A stretch of 64,000 nt of DNA, taken from contig NZ_JAPQER010000006.1 in NCBI RefSeq assembly GCF_026735135.1, positions 122,348 through 186,347 on the forward strand, given 5' to 3'. Below, one piece after another: positions 26,506 through 35,493 of this stretch; position 1 is the first letter of the stretch; every line of letters begins with the position of its first letter. The notes below the pieces were generated by a model. It searched no databases. It was not told the origin of the DNA and saw only the letters and a program-made list of their open reading frames with translations. The stretch is from Clostridium aestuarii. Lineage in GTDB: Bacteria > Bacillota > Clostridia > Clostridiales > Clostridiaceae. The translations under genes were made by a program, and so were the position numbers.

Positions 26506-27264
26506 ATGTTTGATAAAGAAAACTTCAAAATAATATTAGAAAAGGCTATTGGTAATAGAACTATTACTGAATTTGCTGAACAAAGTAACGTAAATAGAAC
26601 CTATATTTCTAAGTATCTTAATATGAATCTAGATACTGCTCCTTCAGTAGATATCTTAAAGAAATTAGCTAGTACTGCTGAAAATAATATAGATTTAAGA
26701 ACATTAATGGATGCTGCTGGATACTTTGATGAAGATTTATATAATTCACTTTACATATATTTATCAAAAAACTTAAAGATGAAAGTTCCTGAGTCTTCAT
26801 TTTTACTGCAACCCAGAGGGAATTTAAAATATTCTTCTTCCTCACCTACGATATATAAAATCACAGAATCAGCAGTAGAAATTCCTGTATTAAAAAACAC
26901 TGAACTAACTACAAACATTTTAAACAAAGAAAATATATTATCGAAACAATACGTTAATTTTTCAGAAACTAAAAATGGTTCATATTTTTTTGTATATGTT
27001 ATAGATGATAGTATGATAAATGCTAGAATTCACAAAAATGATCTTGCATATATAGAATATAAAGCAAAAGTTAATAATGGAGACATTGTTACTGTTTTAA
27101 TAAATAATAAGCTAATATTTAGAAGATATTTTGAAAATAACACTACTGTAGTTTTAAACCCTGAGAATTCAAATTATGAGCCTATAATCATCAGCAAAAA
27201 AGAACTTAAATCTAAAGACATAGAAATAGTAGGTAAAGTTATACATATTAAATTTAATCTGTGA
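26506..27264 (+). CDS. XRE-family repressor with S24/LexA-like C-terminal domain
   Basis: A 252-residue repressor. An N-terminal helix-turn-helix (about 18-42, ITEFAEQSNVNRTYISKYL) is joined to an S24 peptidase-like domain (about 125-250). The nucleophile Ser169 lies in VIDDSMINARI, but the expected general-base Lys 37 residues later is Arg206 (LIFRRYF). LexA has exactly that spacing between Ser and Lys, so autocleavage may be lost. It probably represses the excisionase promoter. The stop overlaps the alternative GTG of the integrase gene. GGAG precedes the ATG. Confidence 0.85.
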   Translation: MFDKENFKIILEKAIGNRTITEFAEQSNVNRTYISKYLNMNLDTAPSVDILKKLASTAENNIDLRTLMDAAGYFDEDLYNSLYIYLSKNLKMKVPESSFLLQPRGNLKYSSSSPTIYKITESAVEIPVLKNTELTTNILNKENILSKQYVNFSETKNGSYFFVYVIDDSMINARIHKNDLAYIEYKAKVNNGDIVTVLINNKLIFRRYFENNTTVVLNPENSNYEPIIISKKELKSKDIEIVGKVIHIKFNL

Positions 27265-27275
27265 AGGTGATATAT

Positions 27276-28406
27276 ATGAGAGGTCATGTACGAAAACGAG
27301 GTAAAACTTATAGTTTTGTAGTAGATATTGGTAGAGATGAAAATAATAAGCGAAAACAAAAATGGTATAGTGGGTATAAAACTAAAAAAGAAGCTGAAAA
27401 AGCATTAAATGACACCTTAAATAAAATTGAAAAAGGAGAATATTTTATTTCAGAAAATATTTCACTTAAAAATTATTTAAGAAAATGGTTAGAAGATTAT
27501 GTAGAATTAACTTTATCAACTAAAACTATTAAAAGTTATAAAGAAATGATAGATTGGTACATAATCCCTAACATAGGTAATATACCACTAAATAAACTTA
27601 AACCTCTTAATATTCAAAACTTTTATAAAAAATGTATAAATGAATTTAATTTAAGTGGTACAACTACACTTTATTGTCATAGAATACTTCATAAAGCATT
27701 AAAGCAAGCTGTATTATGGCAAATGCTTAATTCTAATCCTGCTGATGCTGTAGAAAAGCCTAAAAAATCTAAAAAACAATTACAAGTATTAAATACTAAC
27801 CATGTTGAAAAATTACTTAATAGATTAAAGGAAACTACTTTATATATGCCTGTATTATTAGCATTAACTACCGGGTTAAGACGTGGAGAAATATGTGGTT
27901 TAAAATGGTCTGATATTGACTTAGAAAATAAAACTCTTTATGTGAAAGAACAATTACAGAGTAATAATGGTATTCTTGAACTTGTTCCAACTAAAACAGC
28001 TGGAAGTAAAAGAAAAATTATTTTATTAGATTTTACACTTCCAATACTTAAACAACATAGAAAACATCAACTACAAAATAAATTACTCTTAGGAAATGAA
28101 TATACTGATAATAACTTTGTGATTTGTCAAACTAATGGTAATCCTTATAATCCAGATTATATCACTGGAAACTTTGCTAGACATATTAGTAAATTGAGTA
28201 AAGAATTAAATATTCCTAAAATACGTTTTCATGACCTTAGACACACACATGCAACTCTTCTTCTTAAGCAAGGAATAAACCCCAAAGTAGTATCAGAGCG
28301 ACTCGGCCATAGTCAAGTAAGCTTAACGTTAGATACCTATTCTCATGTTCTCCCAGATATGCAAAAGGAAGCTGCTGAAAAATTAAATGACTTGTTAGCA
28401 AAGTAG
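27276..28406 (+). CDS. Tyrosine site-specific integrase
   Basis: A 376-residue phage/ICE-type integrase. An N-terminal arm-binding domain (about 1-55), SAM-like core-binding domain (about 60-150) and catalytic domain are present, with Arg202 (TTGLRRGEI), His319-x-x-Arg322 (FHDLRHTHATLLL), His345 (GHSQVS) and nucleophile Tyr355 (LDTYSHV). I start at ATG 27276, after AAGGTGAT; an in-frame GTG at 27261 overlaps the repressor stop. It lies next to tRNA-Thr, its attachment site, and is probably cotranscribed with the repressor. Confidence 0.93.
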   Translation: MRGHVRKRGKTYSFVVDIGRDENNKRKQKWYSGYKTKKEAEKALNDTLNKIEKGEYFISENISLKNYLRKWLEDYVELTLSTKTIKSYKEMIDWYIIPNIGNIPLNKLKPLNIQNFYKKCINEFNLSGTTTLYCHRILHKALKQAVLWQMLNSNPADAVEKPKKSKKQLQVLNTNHVEKLLNRLKETTLYMPVLLALTTGLRRGEICGLKWSDIDLENKTLYVKEQLQSNNGILELVPTKTAGSKRKIILLDFTLPILKQHRKHQLQNKLLLGNEYTDNNFVICQTNGNPYNPDYITGNFARHISKLSKELNIPKIRFHDLRHTHATLLLKQGINPKVVSERLGHSQVSLTLDTYSHVLPDMQKEAAEKLNDLLAK

Positions 28407-28430
28407 GTATAAATTTACCTACCTTTTTTT
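28403..28430 (+). terminator. Integrase terminator
   Basis: GTAGGTA and TACCTAC pair around a 6-base loop, followed by a seven-T run; the left arm overlaps the stop codon. Confidence 0.85.
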
Positions 28431-28434
28431 GTGT

Positions 28435-28452
28435 GTTTGCAAAATGTTTGCA
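28435..28452 (+). repeat. Arm-type integrase site candidate, right
   Basis: GTTTGCAAAATGTTTGCA, a tandem of GTTTGCA, matches 16 of 18 bases of the copy at 14272-14289 near the other end of the element. Confidence 0.6.
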
Positions 28453-28481
28453 ATTCGTATTATCTTTATAAATACACAAAA

Positions 28482-28508
28482 ATACCAAGGCTATAAAAGC
28501 CTTGGTAT
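28482..28508 (-). terminator. Hairpin downstream of tRNA-Thr
   Basis: AATACCAAGGCT and AGCCTTGGTATT pair, followed on the minus strand by a T run. It is carried by the element and replaces the original chromosomal terminator. Confidence 0.75.
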
Positions 28509-28522
28509 TACTAGCTTTAACC

Positions 28523-28598
<76 letters not shown>

Positions 28599-28689
28599 TT
28601 ATTTACAATATTTTGTTTCAAAAACATTTTACTCCAAAATGTGAATTTTAGCAACATATGTTTTTAAAATTAATAATTGTAATTTACCA

Positions 28690-29178
28690 TTATTCGCTCC
28701 ATCTTCTTCCATATCCTCTACCATTACCATTTCTTCCACGGCTGCAATGTCTACAAACATCATTTTCATTATTGCATCTTAAATCCACATCAGAACCACA
28801 TTTAGGACATTTTACTGTTTCATTATTTAATATTTCACTGCTTTCTTCCCATGTATTACCACAGCTATTACAAACAATTTCACATTTGTTTAAAGTATAA
28901 TCTCCACCTTGTATCAAAAGTTTTTTTCCATTAACCAAACTATCTGCCATCTTTCTTTTTGCTTCTGAATATATTCTCTGAAAAGTAGAACGTGCAATAT
29001 TCATTATTTCAGCACACTTTACTTGATCTAAACCTTCTAAATCCATAAGTCTTATGCTTTCAACTTCTTCCACATTCATTATTACAACATCTTCATCTTT
29101 GACTTCAGTATCTAATGGTCCAAAACTATTAAATTTAGGCATATACATTATTCTTCTGAATTTTCTGGGTCTTGGCAT
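28690..29178 (-). CDS. DUF134 family DNA-binding protein
   Basis: A 162-residue protein. It begins MPRPRKFRRI and contains DLEGLDQVKCAEIMNIARST, the DUF134 helix-turn-helix, followed by SEAKRKMADSLVNGK. The C-terminal part has three cysteine pairs (CNSCGNTW, CPKCGS, CRHCSRGR), a zinc-ribbon extension, and an Arg/Gly tail. DUF134 proteins are thought to be regulators found near iron-molybdenum cofactor-type NifX/DUF5320 genes; the adjacent DUF5320 gene agrees. Start ATG 29178 has GAAGGGAG. Confidence 0.85.
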   Translation of the reverse strand: MPRPRKFRRIMYMPKFNSFGPLDTEVKDEDVVIMNVEEVESIRLMDLEGLDQVKCAEIMNIARSTFQRIYSEAKRKMADSLVNGKKLLIQGGDYTLNKCEIVCNSCGNTWEESSEILNNETVKCPKCGSDVDLRCNNENDVCRHCSRGRNGNGRGYGRRWSE

Positions 29179-29315
29179 TTTAAAACTCCCTTCCAAATTA
29201 ATAAATAATAGAAGAAACTTATAAAGTGTTTTTTAGATAATGAGAATACTATTATAAATAATGGAATATTATAATAAGATATAAAATATTCCATTCTACA
29301 TAACCCAATACCTAA

Positions 29316-29350
29316 AATATAAGAAAAGCACAAAGTGCTTTTCTTATATT
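29316..29350. terminator. Terminator between the DUF5320 and DUF134 genes
   Basis: 16-bp perfect arms (29316-29331 and 29335-29350) around a 3-base loop, ending in a T run on the plus side and an A-rich stretch on the other. Confidence 0.8.
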
Positions 29351-29362
29351 TTACCTCTTAAA

Positions 29363-29674
29363 TTATTCTTCGCCAAGTTTATTTATTCTATCTTCTATAT
29401 ATTTAAGTCGTTCTTGTAATGTTTGTTTTTCTTCTTGTAATAAATTTTTATCGTCAACATCATTATAGTTATTATTTGGAGTAAATATACCAAAACCTCT
29501 ACCTAGCCTATAACCTCTTCCATTTCCATATCTTCTTGCTATTTCGCAACCTCTTCTTAGGCTTCTTCCTACTCCAAAATATGTTTTTTTATCCTCATTT
29601 GTATTACACTGTCCTAAACCTCTTCCTGTTTTTGAACCATAACCATTGGGACCAGTTCCATCAAATCTTGGCAT
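29363..29674 (-). CDS. DUF5320 domain protein
   Basis: A 103-residue protein starting MPRFDGTGPNGYGSKTGRGL, the recognised DUF5320 N-terminus, followed by Gly/Arg/Tyr-rich sequence (GRSLRRGCEIARRYGNGRG) and a C-terminal coiled coil (about 78-103, EEKQTLQERLKYIEDRI). Homologues sit beside DUF134 and NifX-like genes in anaerobes; no function is established. AAAAGGAGG precedes the ATG. Confidence 0.82.
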   Translation of the reverse strand: MPRFDGTGPNGYGSKTGRGLGQCNTNEDKKTYFGVGRSLRRGCEIARRYGNGRGYRLGRGFGIFTPNNNYNDVDDKNLLQEEKQTLQERLKYIEDRINKLGEE

Positions 29675-29864
29675 TTAAATTCCTCCTTTTTAATTTTGGG
29701 TATATGCTCTTTATACTTTTATAATAAACCTTTTTGGGTATATGTCAATAAAAAAATATAATATTAACATATTTTTATTTCATTAAATACATTAACTTAC
29801 TTTTTTATTTCATAATTTACCGAATATTTAAAATTATCTTAAAATATCTTATTTATTATTAAAT

Positions 29865-30038
29865 TTTTTATTTAAACTAAAATATGAAGCAAAATATAAT
29901 TATTTTACAATTACTGCAAAACGTAATGATACTATAGATGAAAAAATTAATGCTTCTTTCAATAATGGAGTTTTAAAAATTGTTCTTCCAAAACTAGAAA
30001 AAAGAAAAGGGAATAAGAGAATAATTGATATTCATTAA
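29865..30038 (+). pseudogene. hsp20 small heat-shock protein remnant
   Basis: The frame ending at TAA 30036-30038 reads KYEAKYNYFTITAKRNDTID directly joined to EKINASFNNGVLKIVLPK and a short basic tail. The first part matches the NYLTITAKR strand and the second the INA-ENGVL-I-LPK end of the alpha-crystallin domain, with the intervening loop and strands missing and no start codon or N-terminus. It is a truncated and internally deleted Hsp20 gene. Confidence 0.75.
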
Positions 30039-30052
30039 AACAAGACAGTACC

Positions 30053-31876
30053 TTAAGGTATTGCATTATTTTTAGCTTTACATAAACTAAAGAAAAACTG
30101 TACTCCTAAATTTGTATTTTTTACACCAAATGTACTTTCGTGCATTTCTAAAATATTTTTAATTATAGCAAGGCCTAACCCAGTTCCACCTAATGCTTTA
30201 CTTCTTGATTTTTCTACTCTGTAAAATCTATTCCAAATCTTATCAAGTTGTTCATCTGGTATATGTGTTCCACTATTTTCAATATAAAAGTATACCTCAT
30301 TATCTCTACTTTCCGTTTTTATTTTAATAAATCCATCTCTTTTAGAATATCTTATTGCATTACTAAAGAGATTTACAATAACCTGTTCTATCTTTCTTTT
30401 ATCTCCATATACATTACAATTATCCATACATAAATTAATTTTTAAATTCTTTTCCTGGGAAATATTTGTAAATTTATTATCTGTGTTTATAATTATTTCT
30501 TTAATACTAAAATCACTTTTATTCAATTTATATGCTCTAGCTTCTAATTTAGAAAGCTCAAGCATGTCCAATACAAGTTCGTTCATTTTTTCTATTTCAT
30601 CTATTATAACCTCTAAATAATAATCTTTTTTATTTTCATATATACCATCTTTGATTCCCTCTGCAAAACCTTTCATAATTCCAAGAGGAGTTTTCAATTC
30701 ATGTGAAACACTTGCTACAAATTCTTTCCTTACCTTTTCCTGCTTTCTTTCCCTCTCTATATCCTCTGCTAGTTTTTTATTTGCTTTTTTTAATTCTTTC
30801 ATATTGTAATCTAAACTTTTGGATAATATGTTTAAGCTTTTTGATAAGCTTCCTAATTCATCATCCGATTTTACTTGACAATAAGTTGAAAAATCTAATT
30901 CTGCCATATTTTTAGCAACTTTATTCATTTGAATAAGAGGTTTTGAAATCATTTTAGAATATGTAAAAGACAATATAATTATAAATACTATTGCTAATAA
31001 AAACATATAAAAATAATAATTTTTCATAATTCCAATAGCTTCATCTACTGGTTGAAGAGATGTTAAAACAAAAATATATTTTTTGCTTCCATTCTTATTC
31101 ATAACTGGCTTTATAAAAACTCTATTCTGTGTCTTTAATTCAGGTTCATCATAATTATAACTGATTATATCAGAGTTAGATAAATTATTAATTTCATTTT
31201 TATTATAAAACCAATAATCTACTTGTTCTATCAATAAATTTTGCTTATACATTATATCTTTACTAAATTTCTTTGGCTTTTCTATATATGCAATTGTTCC
31301 TTTTATTTTGTCAATCTGATGTTTTATATCATAATATTCGTCTTTCTCACTAGCATCTTCATCATAATAAATATCTAATGAAATACTTTTATTAGAGTAT
31401 TCTTTACCATTAATTTCAATCTTAAAAGGTTCTATTATTGTTTCATCATACTCACTTTTTATTCCTTCTATATAAACTTCTTCTCCCTTTTTAATTTCAA
31501 AATCAGTTTCATCTTCAATATAATCTATAGGAATCTTATAATAGTTTTCATCCTTATCTTCAATAAGCATAACTGAACTATAAATATCATACATATATGA
31601 ATACTCAGGTACACCTTTATCATTTGTAATAATCAATATAGAATTGTTTTCTTCAATAAAACGATTGATTCCCTTTATCTCTTGCTCTAATGACCAATTA
31701 GAGTTTATATATTTTTTACTAAAGCTGTCTATATTGTTTTTTGTAATTTTTATCTTTTCTTTTAAATAAAACCTACTAAAAAACAAGCTTTGAAAACTCA
31801 TTTGGATAAATATGAACATAGTAAATACAATTACAGTAATAAAAAATAGTTTATATACAATGCTTTTATTTTTCAT
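30053..31876 (-). CDS. Sensor histidine kinase
   Basis: A 607-residue membrane kinase. A first transmembrane segment (about 10-30), a long extracytoplasmic sensor region (about 31-290), a second transmembrane segment (about 291-311), a HAMP linker (about 312-365), HisKA with phospho-His in ASVSHELKTPLGIMKG (about 395), and HATPase with NLFSNAIRYS, GTGLGLAIIK (G2 box). The sensor domain is unusually large and polar, with no family I recognise. It overlaps the response regulator by one base and forms its partner. Confidence 0.93.
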   Translation of the reverse strand: MKNKSIVYKLFFITVIVFTMFIFIQMSFQSLFFSRFYLKEKIKITKNNIDSFSKKYINSNWSLEQEIKGINRFIEENNSILIITNDKGVPEYSYMYDIYSSVMLIEDKDENYYKIPIDYIEDETDFEIKKGEEVYIEGIKSEYDETIIEPFKIEINGKEYSNKSISLDIYYDEDASEKDEYYDIKHQIDKIKGTIAYIEKPKKFSKDIMYKQNLLIEQVDYWFYNKNEINNLSNSDIISYNYDEPELKTQNRVFIKPVMNKNGSKKYIFVLTSLQPVDEAIGIMKNYYFYMFLLAIVFIIILSFTYSKMISKPLIQMNKVAKNMAELDFSTYCQVKSDDELGSLSKSLNILSKSLDYNMKELKKANKKLAEDIERERKQEKVRKEFVASVSHELKTPLGIMKGFAEGIKDGIYENKKDYYLEVIIDEIEKMNELVLDMLELSKLEARAYKLNKSDFSIKEIIINTDNKFTNISQEKNLKINLCMDNCNVYGDKRKIEQVIVNLFSNAIRYSKRDGFIKIKTESRDNEVYFYIENSGTHIPDEQLDKIWNRFYRVEKSRSKALGGTGLGLAIIKNILEMHESTFGVKNTNLGVQFFFSLCKAKNNAIP

Positions 31877-32553
31877 TAATTCACCTCAAATTTATATCCT
31901 ACTCTTATAAGAGTACGAATATACTGTGATTTATGTCCTAATTTTTTTCTTAACTTCTTAATATGAGTATCAACCACCCTGGAATCCGCAAAATAATCAT
32001 ATCCCCAAACTTTATTTAAAATATTTTCTCTTGATAATACCACTCCTTTGTTTTCCATCATATAGCAAAGCAGCTGATATTCTTTAGGTGATAATTCTAC
32101 TACTTTATTGTCAACTTTAACAATATGGGACTTTTTATTTACTTCTATCCCTTCTATATTCACTGCTTGTTCTTCACTTCTAATAGTTCCATCTATTCTT
32201 TTAAGTAAAGTTTTTACTCTTGCAACTAAAACCTTTGGACTAAATGGCTTGGTTACATATTCATCTGCACCTAGCTCAAACCCCATAAGCTTGTCATCTT
32301 CATCTGATCGTGCAGTAAGCATAATAATTGGTATATCTGATTGTTTTCTAATCCGCTTACAAACAGACCATCCATCTAACTCAGGTATCATAATATCTAG
32401 AATCACTATATCAAATTGATTTTCCTCAAAAATTTCCATAGCCATTTTTCCATCTCCAGCTTCAAATACTTCAAATCCACTAACTCTAAGATAATCTGAA
32501 ACAATTTCTCTCATTCTTTCTTCATCTTCAACAACTAAAACTTTTTTATACAT
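31876..32553 (-). CDS. OmpR/PhoB-family response regulator
   Basis: A 225-residue regulator. The receiver domain has the acidic pair (VEDEERM), phospho-Asp in IVILDIMIPELDGW (about residue 53), the conserved Thr in MLTARSDEDD and Lys in VTKPFSPKVL; the C-terminal winged helix ends with VWGYDYFADSRVVDTHIKKL and RVGYKFE. It is translated together with the kinase (stop/start overlap TAATG). The target genes are unknown, but the secreted metalloprotease immediately upstream is a candidate. Confidence 0.93.
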   Translation of the reverse strand: MYKKVLVVEDEERMREIVSDYLRVSGFEVFEAGDGKMAMEIFEENQFDIVILDIMIPELDGWSVCKRIRKQSDIPIIMLTARSDEDDKLMGFELGADEYVTKPFSPKVLVARVKTLLKRIDGTIRSEEQAVNIEGIEVNKKSHIVKVDNKVVELSPKEYQLLCYMMENKGVVLSRENILNKVWGYDYFADSRVVDTHIKKLRKKLGHKSQYIRTLIRVGYKFEVN

Positions 32554-32589
32554 ATATTCAACTCCTAATAGTTTTTAAAATTATATAAT

Positions 32590-32640
32590 AAAACATAGAA
32601 AACATCTATATGTTAATTATATAAATGTTTTCTATGTTTT
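32590..32640. terminator. Terminator between the metalloprotease and response regulator
   Basis: 16-bp perfect arms (32590-32605 and 32625-32640), with A and T runs. It ends the metalloprotease gene before the regulator operon. Confidence 0.75.
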
Positions 32641-32664
32641 GAAATGATTCATTTAAATTTACTA

Positions 32665-33819
32665 TTATTTATATCTTAAGTTTTGTCTAATCTCTTTTCT
32701 TATATTAACTAATTCAGAAAAATCATAAAAGAATAATATTTTCTTTTCAGCTATTGTTTTTCCCTTTGGTTTATTCTCTACAACAAATCGCATAAATGAT
32801 TCTGCAATATCCTCTTCTGGATTAGTTGAAGCATATTCTGAAACAAAACGATTTTTATATTTTTCATAAAACTCTAAATTTACTTCATCCCCTTCTAACT
32901 CTTGTCTCATATTAACTTTCTTATATTCATCATAAATATCTTTCCAGAATTTTTTATAAAAAAGATTCAAATAAGAATTTTTCTTGGTAGTCCCCTCATC
33001 TGTAACATAAATTCCCTTTTGTTCTTTATATTGTGGTACGATTTGTCTATCATTTAATGTTAAAACATGTCCAAATTCATGAATAAGAGTATTATTTAAT
33101 GTTTTTCCAAGTAATTTTCCATTCTCGTTAAAAGCATCCTTTATATCTACTGATAATATCCAAGTTTTATTATCCATATTAGGAGAATCAACATAAGCTA
33201 ATATCTGATCTTTACCATCTGTGATTACATCATATCTTATGATTTTATTAATATATGTTTTAGGAATTATTTGTTTTGCTCTCTCCCATATTAACTTGTG
33301 TTTGTCTTTATCTTTTTTTGATAATTTATTATTATTTTCTTCTGTAGATTTAATCTGTATTCTATTACCTTTTACTTCATAAGAGGCTATTAATTTACTC
33401 GCTTCAAACTCTTCATTTTGTTCAGCACAATCTATACACAGCTGTGATACTTCAATATATTTATCTAAAATACTATCAAATTCATTCCAAACTTTATCTG
33501 CTTCTTCAAATTTATTTTCCTTGTCTAATAATACTGCCTCATTATATAAACTTTCTAATTTTGTAGACTCTTCCTTTCTTATATCAATTTTTATATCCTT
33601 CATAATCTCTTTATATGTTGGGTATTCCATTACTTCACAATCTATGCTATCATTACATTCTCCATCTGTGCTCTCATATACATATTCTATAACTCCACTT
33701 TTTTCTTCTAAAGAAACTTTGTTAATTTCCTTTGCATGTACACTTGTTATTATTGCTGAAGAAGCCATTATTGTTACTACTGCTGTCATAATTAAACTTT
33801 TAACTTTTTTAGATATCAT
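32665..33819 (-). CDS. Secreted zinc metalloprotease (HExxH, gluzincin type)
   Basis: A 384-residue secreted protein. Residues 1-27 are a signal peptide (KKVKSLIMTAVV core, cleavage after VHA). Near residue 260 is NTLIHEFGHVLTL, the HExxH zinc site, and about 90 residues later EYASTNPEEDIAESFMRF, whose Glu is a plausible third ligand as in M34/ATLF-like gluzincins. The N-terminal half is a helical, Glu-rich prodomain with one Cys pair (CIDC). Start ATG 33819 has GGGGGG before it. The substrate is unknown. Confidence 0.82.
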   Translation of the reverse strand: MISKKVKSLIMTAVVTIMASSAIITSVHAKEINKVSLEEKSGVIEYVYESTDGECNDSIDCEVMEYPTYKEIMKDIKIDIRKEESTKLESLYNEAVLLDKENKFEEADKVWNEFDSILDKYIEVSQLCIDCAEQNEEFEASKLIASYEVKGNRIQIKSTEENNNKLSKKDKDKHKLIWERAKQIIPKTYINKIIRYDVITDGKDQILAYVDSPNMDNKTWILSVDIKDAFNENGKLLGKTLNNTLIHEFGHVLTLNDRQIVPQYKEQKGIYVTDEGTTKKNSYLNLFYKKFWKDIYDEYKKVNMRQELEGDEVNLEFYEKYKNRFVSEYASTNPEEDIAESFMRFVVENKPKGKTIAEKKILFFYDFSELVNIRKEIRQNLRYK

Positions 33820-34114
33820 TTTTATCCCCCCAAAACTTACTTGTTTTTTATCATCTTTACAACTTAAGTATATAATGGTGATGTGTACTTTCTGTGTATT
33901 TGCTGTGGCTTTAACAAGTTTTTTATTATTATCAATTATTATTAATATCATTTCTAAACTCATTTGAACCTTATAAAGGATTTTTTTCATGACTATTATC
34001 TTGTTCATATTATAGATATATAGATATAAAATTTATTCTTGCAAATTAAATATATAACTTTCATGTGTCTTTTTCGTATCCTTTATATGTCTATTACTTG
34101 TTTTTTTTCTCAAA
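33820..34114. other. Intergenic region upstream of the metalloprotease
   Basis: About 295 A+T-rich bases between the metalloprotease start and the dnaB terminator. It must hold the protease promoter; I see no well-spaced promoter or repeat to name. Confidence 0.4.
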
Positions 34115-34148
34115 AAAACACTATCGTTAAATTTAACGATAGTGTTTT
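34115..34148. terminator. Terminator of dnaB
   Basis: AAAACACTATCGTTAA and its complement pair across two bases (34115-34130 and 34133-34148), overlapping the dnaB stop. Confidence 0.8.
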
Positions 34149-35481
34149 ATTCTTGATGTATAACATCCAATCTTCCAAATTTACTATATTGTCCAAGCCA
34201 AGCTAGTTTAACTGTACCTGTTGGACCATTCCTTTGCTTTGCAATTATACATTCAGCTACATTTTTATCTTCTGTTTCTTTGTTATAATACTCATCTCTA
34301 TATAAAAACATAACAAGGTCAGCATCCTGCTCTATTGATCCTGATTCCCTAAGATCAGAAAGCATAGGTCTATGATCTGCTCTCTGCTCTGGTGCACGCG
34401 ATAACTGTGAAAGAGCTATAACAGGGCATTCCATTTCCTTTGCAATTGCCTTTATAGATCTTGAAATCTCTGATACTTCTTGTTGTCTACTTTCAGATCC
34501 GTTACTTCCACTCATAAGCTGAAGATAATCTATTACTATTAAATCTATTCCGTATTTTACTTTCAACTTTCTACATTTAGAACGCATCTCCATAACAGAA
34601 ACACCTGCAGTATCATCTATATATATCTTAGAGTTAGCAATTGGTCCAGATGCCTTTGCTATTCTTTCCCAATCATCATCCTCTAACTCTCCAGTTCTAA
34701 GCCTTAGCATATCTATATTAGCTTCTGAACAAAGTAGTTTATATGCTAATTGTTCCTTAGACATTTCTAATGAAAAAACTACTACACTTTTGTCTTCTCT
34801 AAGCGCCGCATATTCGGCAATATTTAGAGCAAACGTAGTTTTTCCCATAGATGGTCTTGCTGCAACAAGTATCATCTCTCCTGATTGAAACCCTGATGTT
34901 TTAGCATCTAATTCTGGGAATCCTGTAGGAACTCCTGTAGTTTCCCCTTTATTATTAAATATTCTCTCTATTTGCTCAAAGCCTCTTTCAAGTACAGTAC
35001 TTATAGGCTCAAAATCACTTGTTGATCTCTTTTGGGCTATATCAAATATCTTCTTTTCTGCTAGTTCCAATACACCTGAAACCTCTTCCTGACTTGTATA
35101 ACTCTTTTCCGTTATATCAGCAGAAGCTTTTATTAATCTTCTTAGAATAGCCTTATCCTCAACAATCTTTACATATGAACTAAGATTAATAGTAGATTCT
35201 ACTGAATTACTAAGTTCAGTTATATAGGTAATGCCACCAACAACTTGCAATTTATCTGTAGATTTCAAGTGTTCTATTAATGTAATCATATCAACTGGAA
35301 TATTCTTCATATATAATTCTAATATAGCTTCAAATATGATCTTATGTCCTTCTCTATAAAAGTCATCTCCATTTAACTTTTCTGAAGCTTGGGCTATTGA
35401 GTTTTCATCTTTAAGCATACACCCAAGTACTGTTTGTTCTGCTTGCATATTATGAGGTAAACTTCTTAGTGGTGCTTCCAT
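34147..35481 (-). CDS. dnaB: Replicative DNA helicase
   Basis: A 444-residue hexameric helicase. An N-terminal helical domain (about 1-110, with QTVLGCMLKDENSIAQA) is followed by the RecA-like core: Walker A AARPSMGKTTFAL (about 205), Walker B LIVIDYLQLM and the DnaB motifs SLEMSKEQLAYK and LSQLSRAPEQR. It unwinds DNA ahead of the replisome. It lies 12 bp downstream of lonC in a conserved rplI-lonC-dnaB order. Confidence 0.96.
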   Translation of the reverse strand: MEAPLRSLPHNMQAEQTVLGCMLKDENSIAQASEKLNGDDFYREGHKIIFEAILELYMKNIPVDMITLIEHLKSTDKLQVVGGITYITELSNSVESTINLSSYVKIVEDKAILRRLIKASADITEKSYTSQEEVSGVLELAEKKIFDIAQKRSTSDFEPISTVLERGFEQIERIFNNKGETTGVPTGFPELDAKTSGFQSGEMILVAARPSMGKTTFALNIAEYAALREDKSVVVFSLEMSKEQLAYKLLCSEANIDMLRLRTGELEDDDWERIAKASGPIANSKIYIDDTAGVSVMEMRSKCRKLKVKYGIDLIVIDYLQLMSGSNGSESRQQEVSEISRSIKAIAKEMECPVIALSQLSRAPEQRADHRPMLSDLRESGSIEQDADLVMFLYRDEYYNKETEDKNVAECIIAKQRNGPTGTVKLAWLGQYSKFGRLDVIHQE

Positions 35482-35493
35482 TAATTATCTCTC

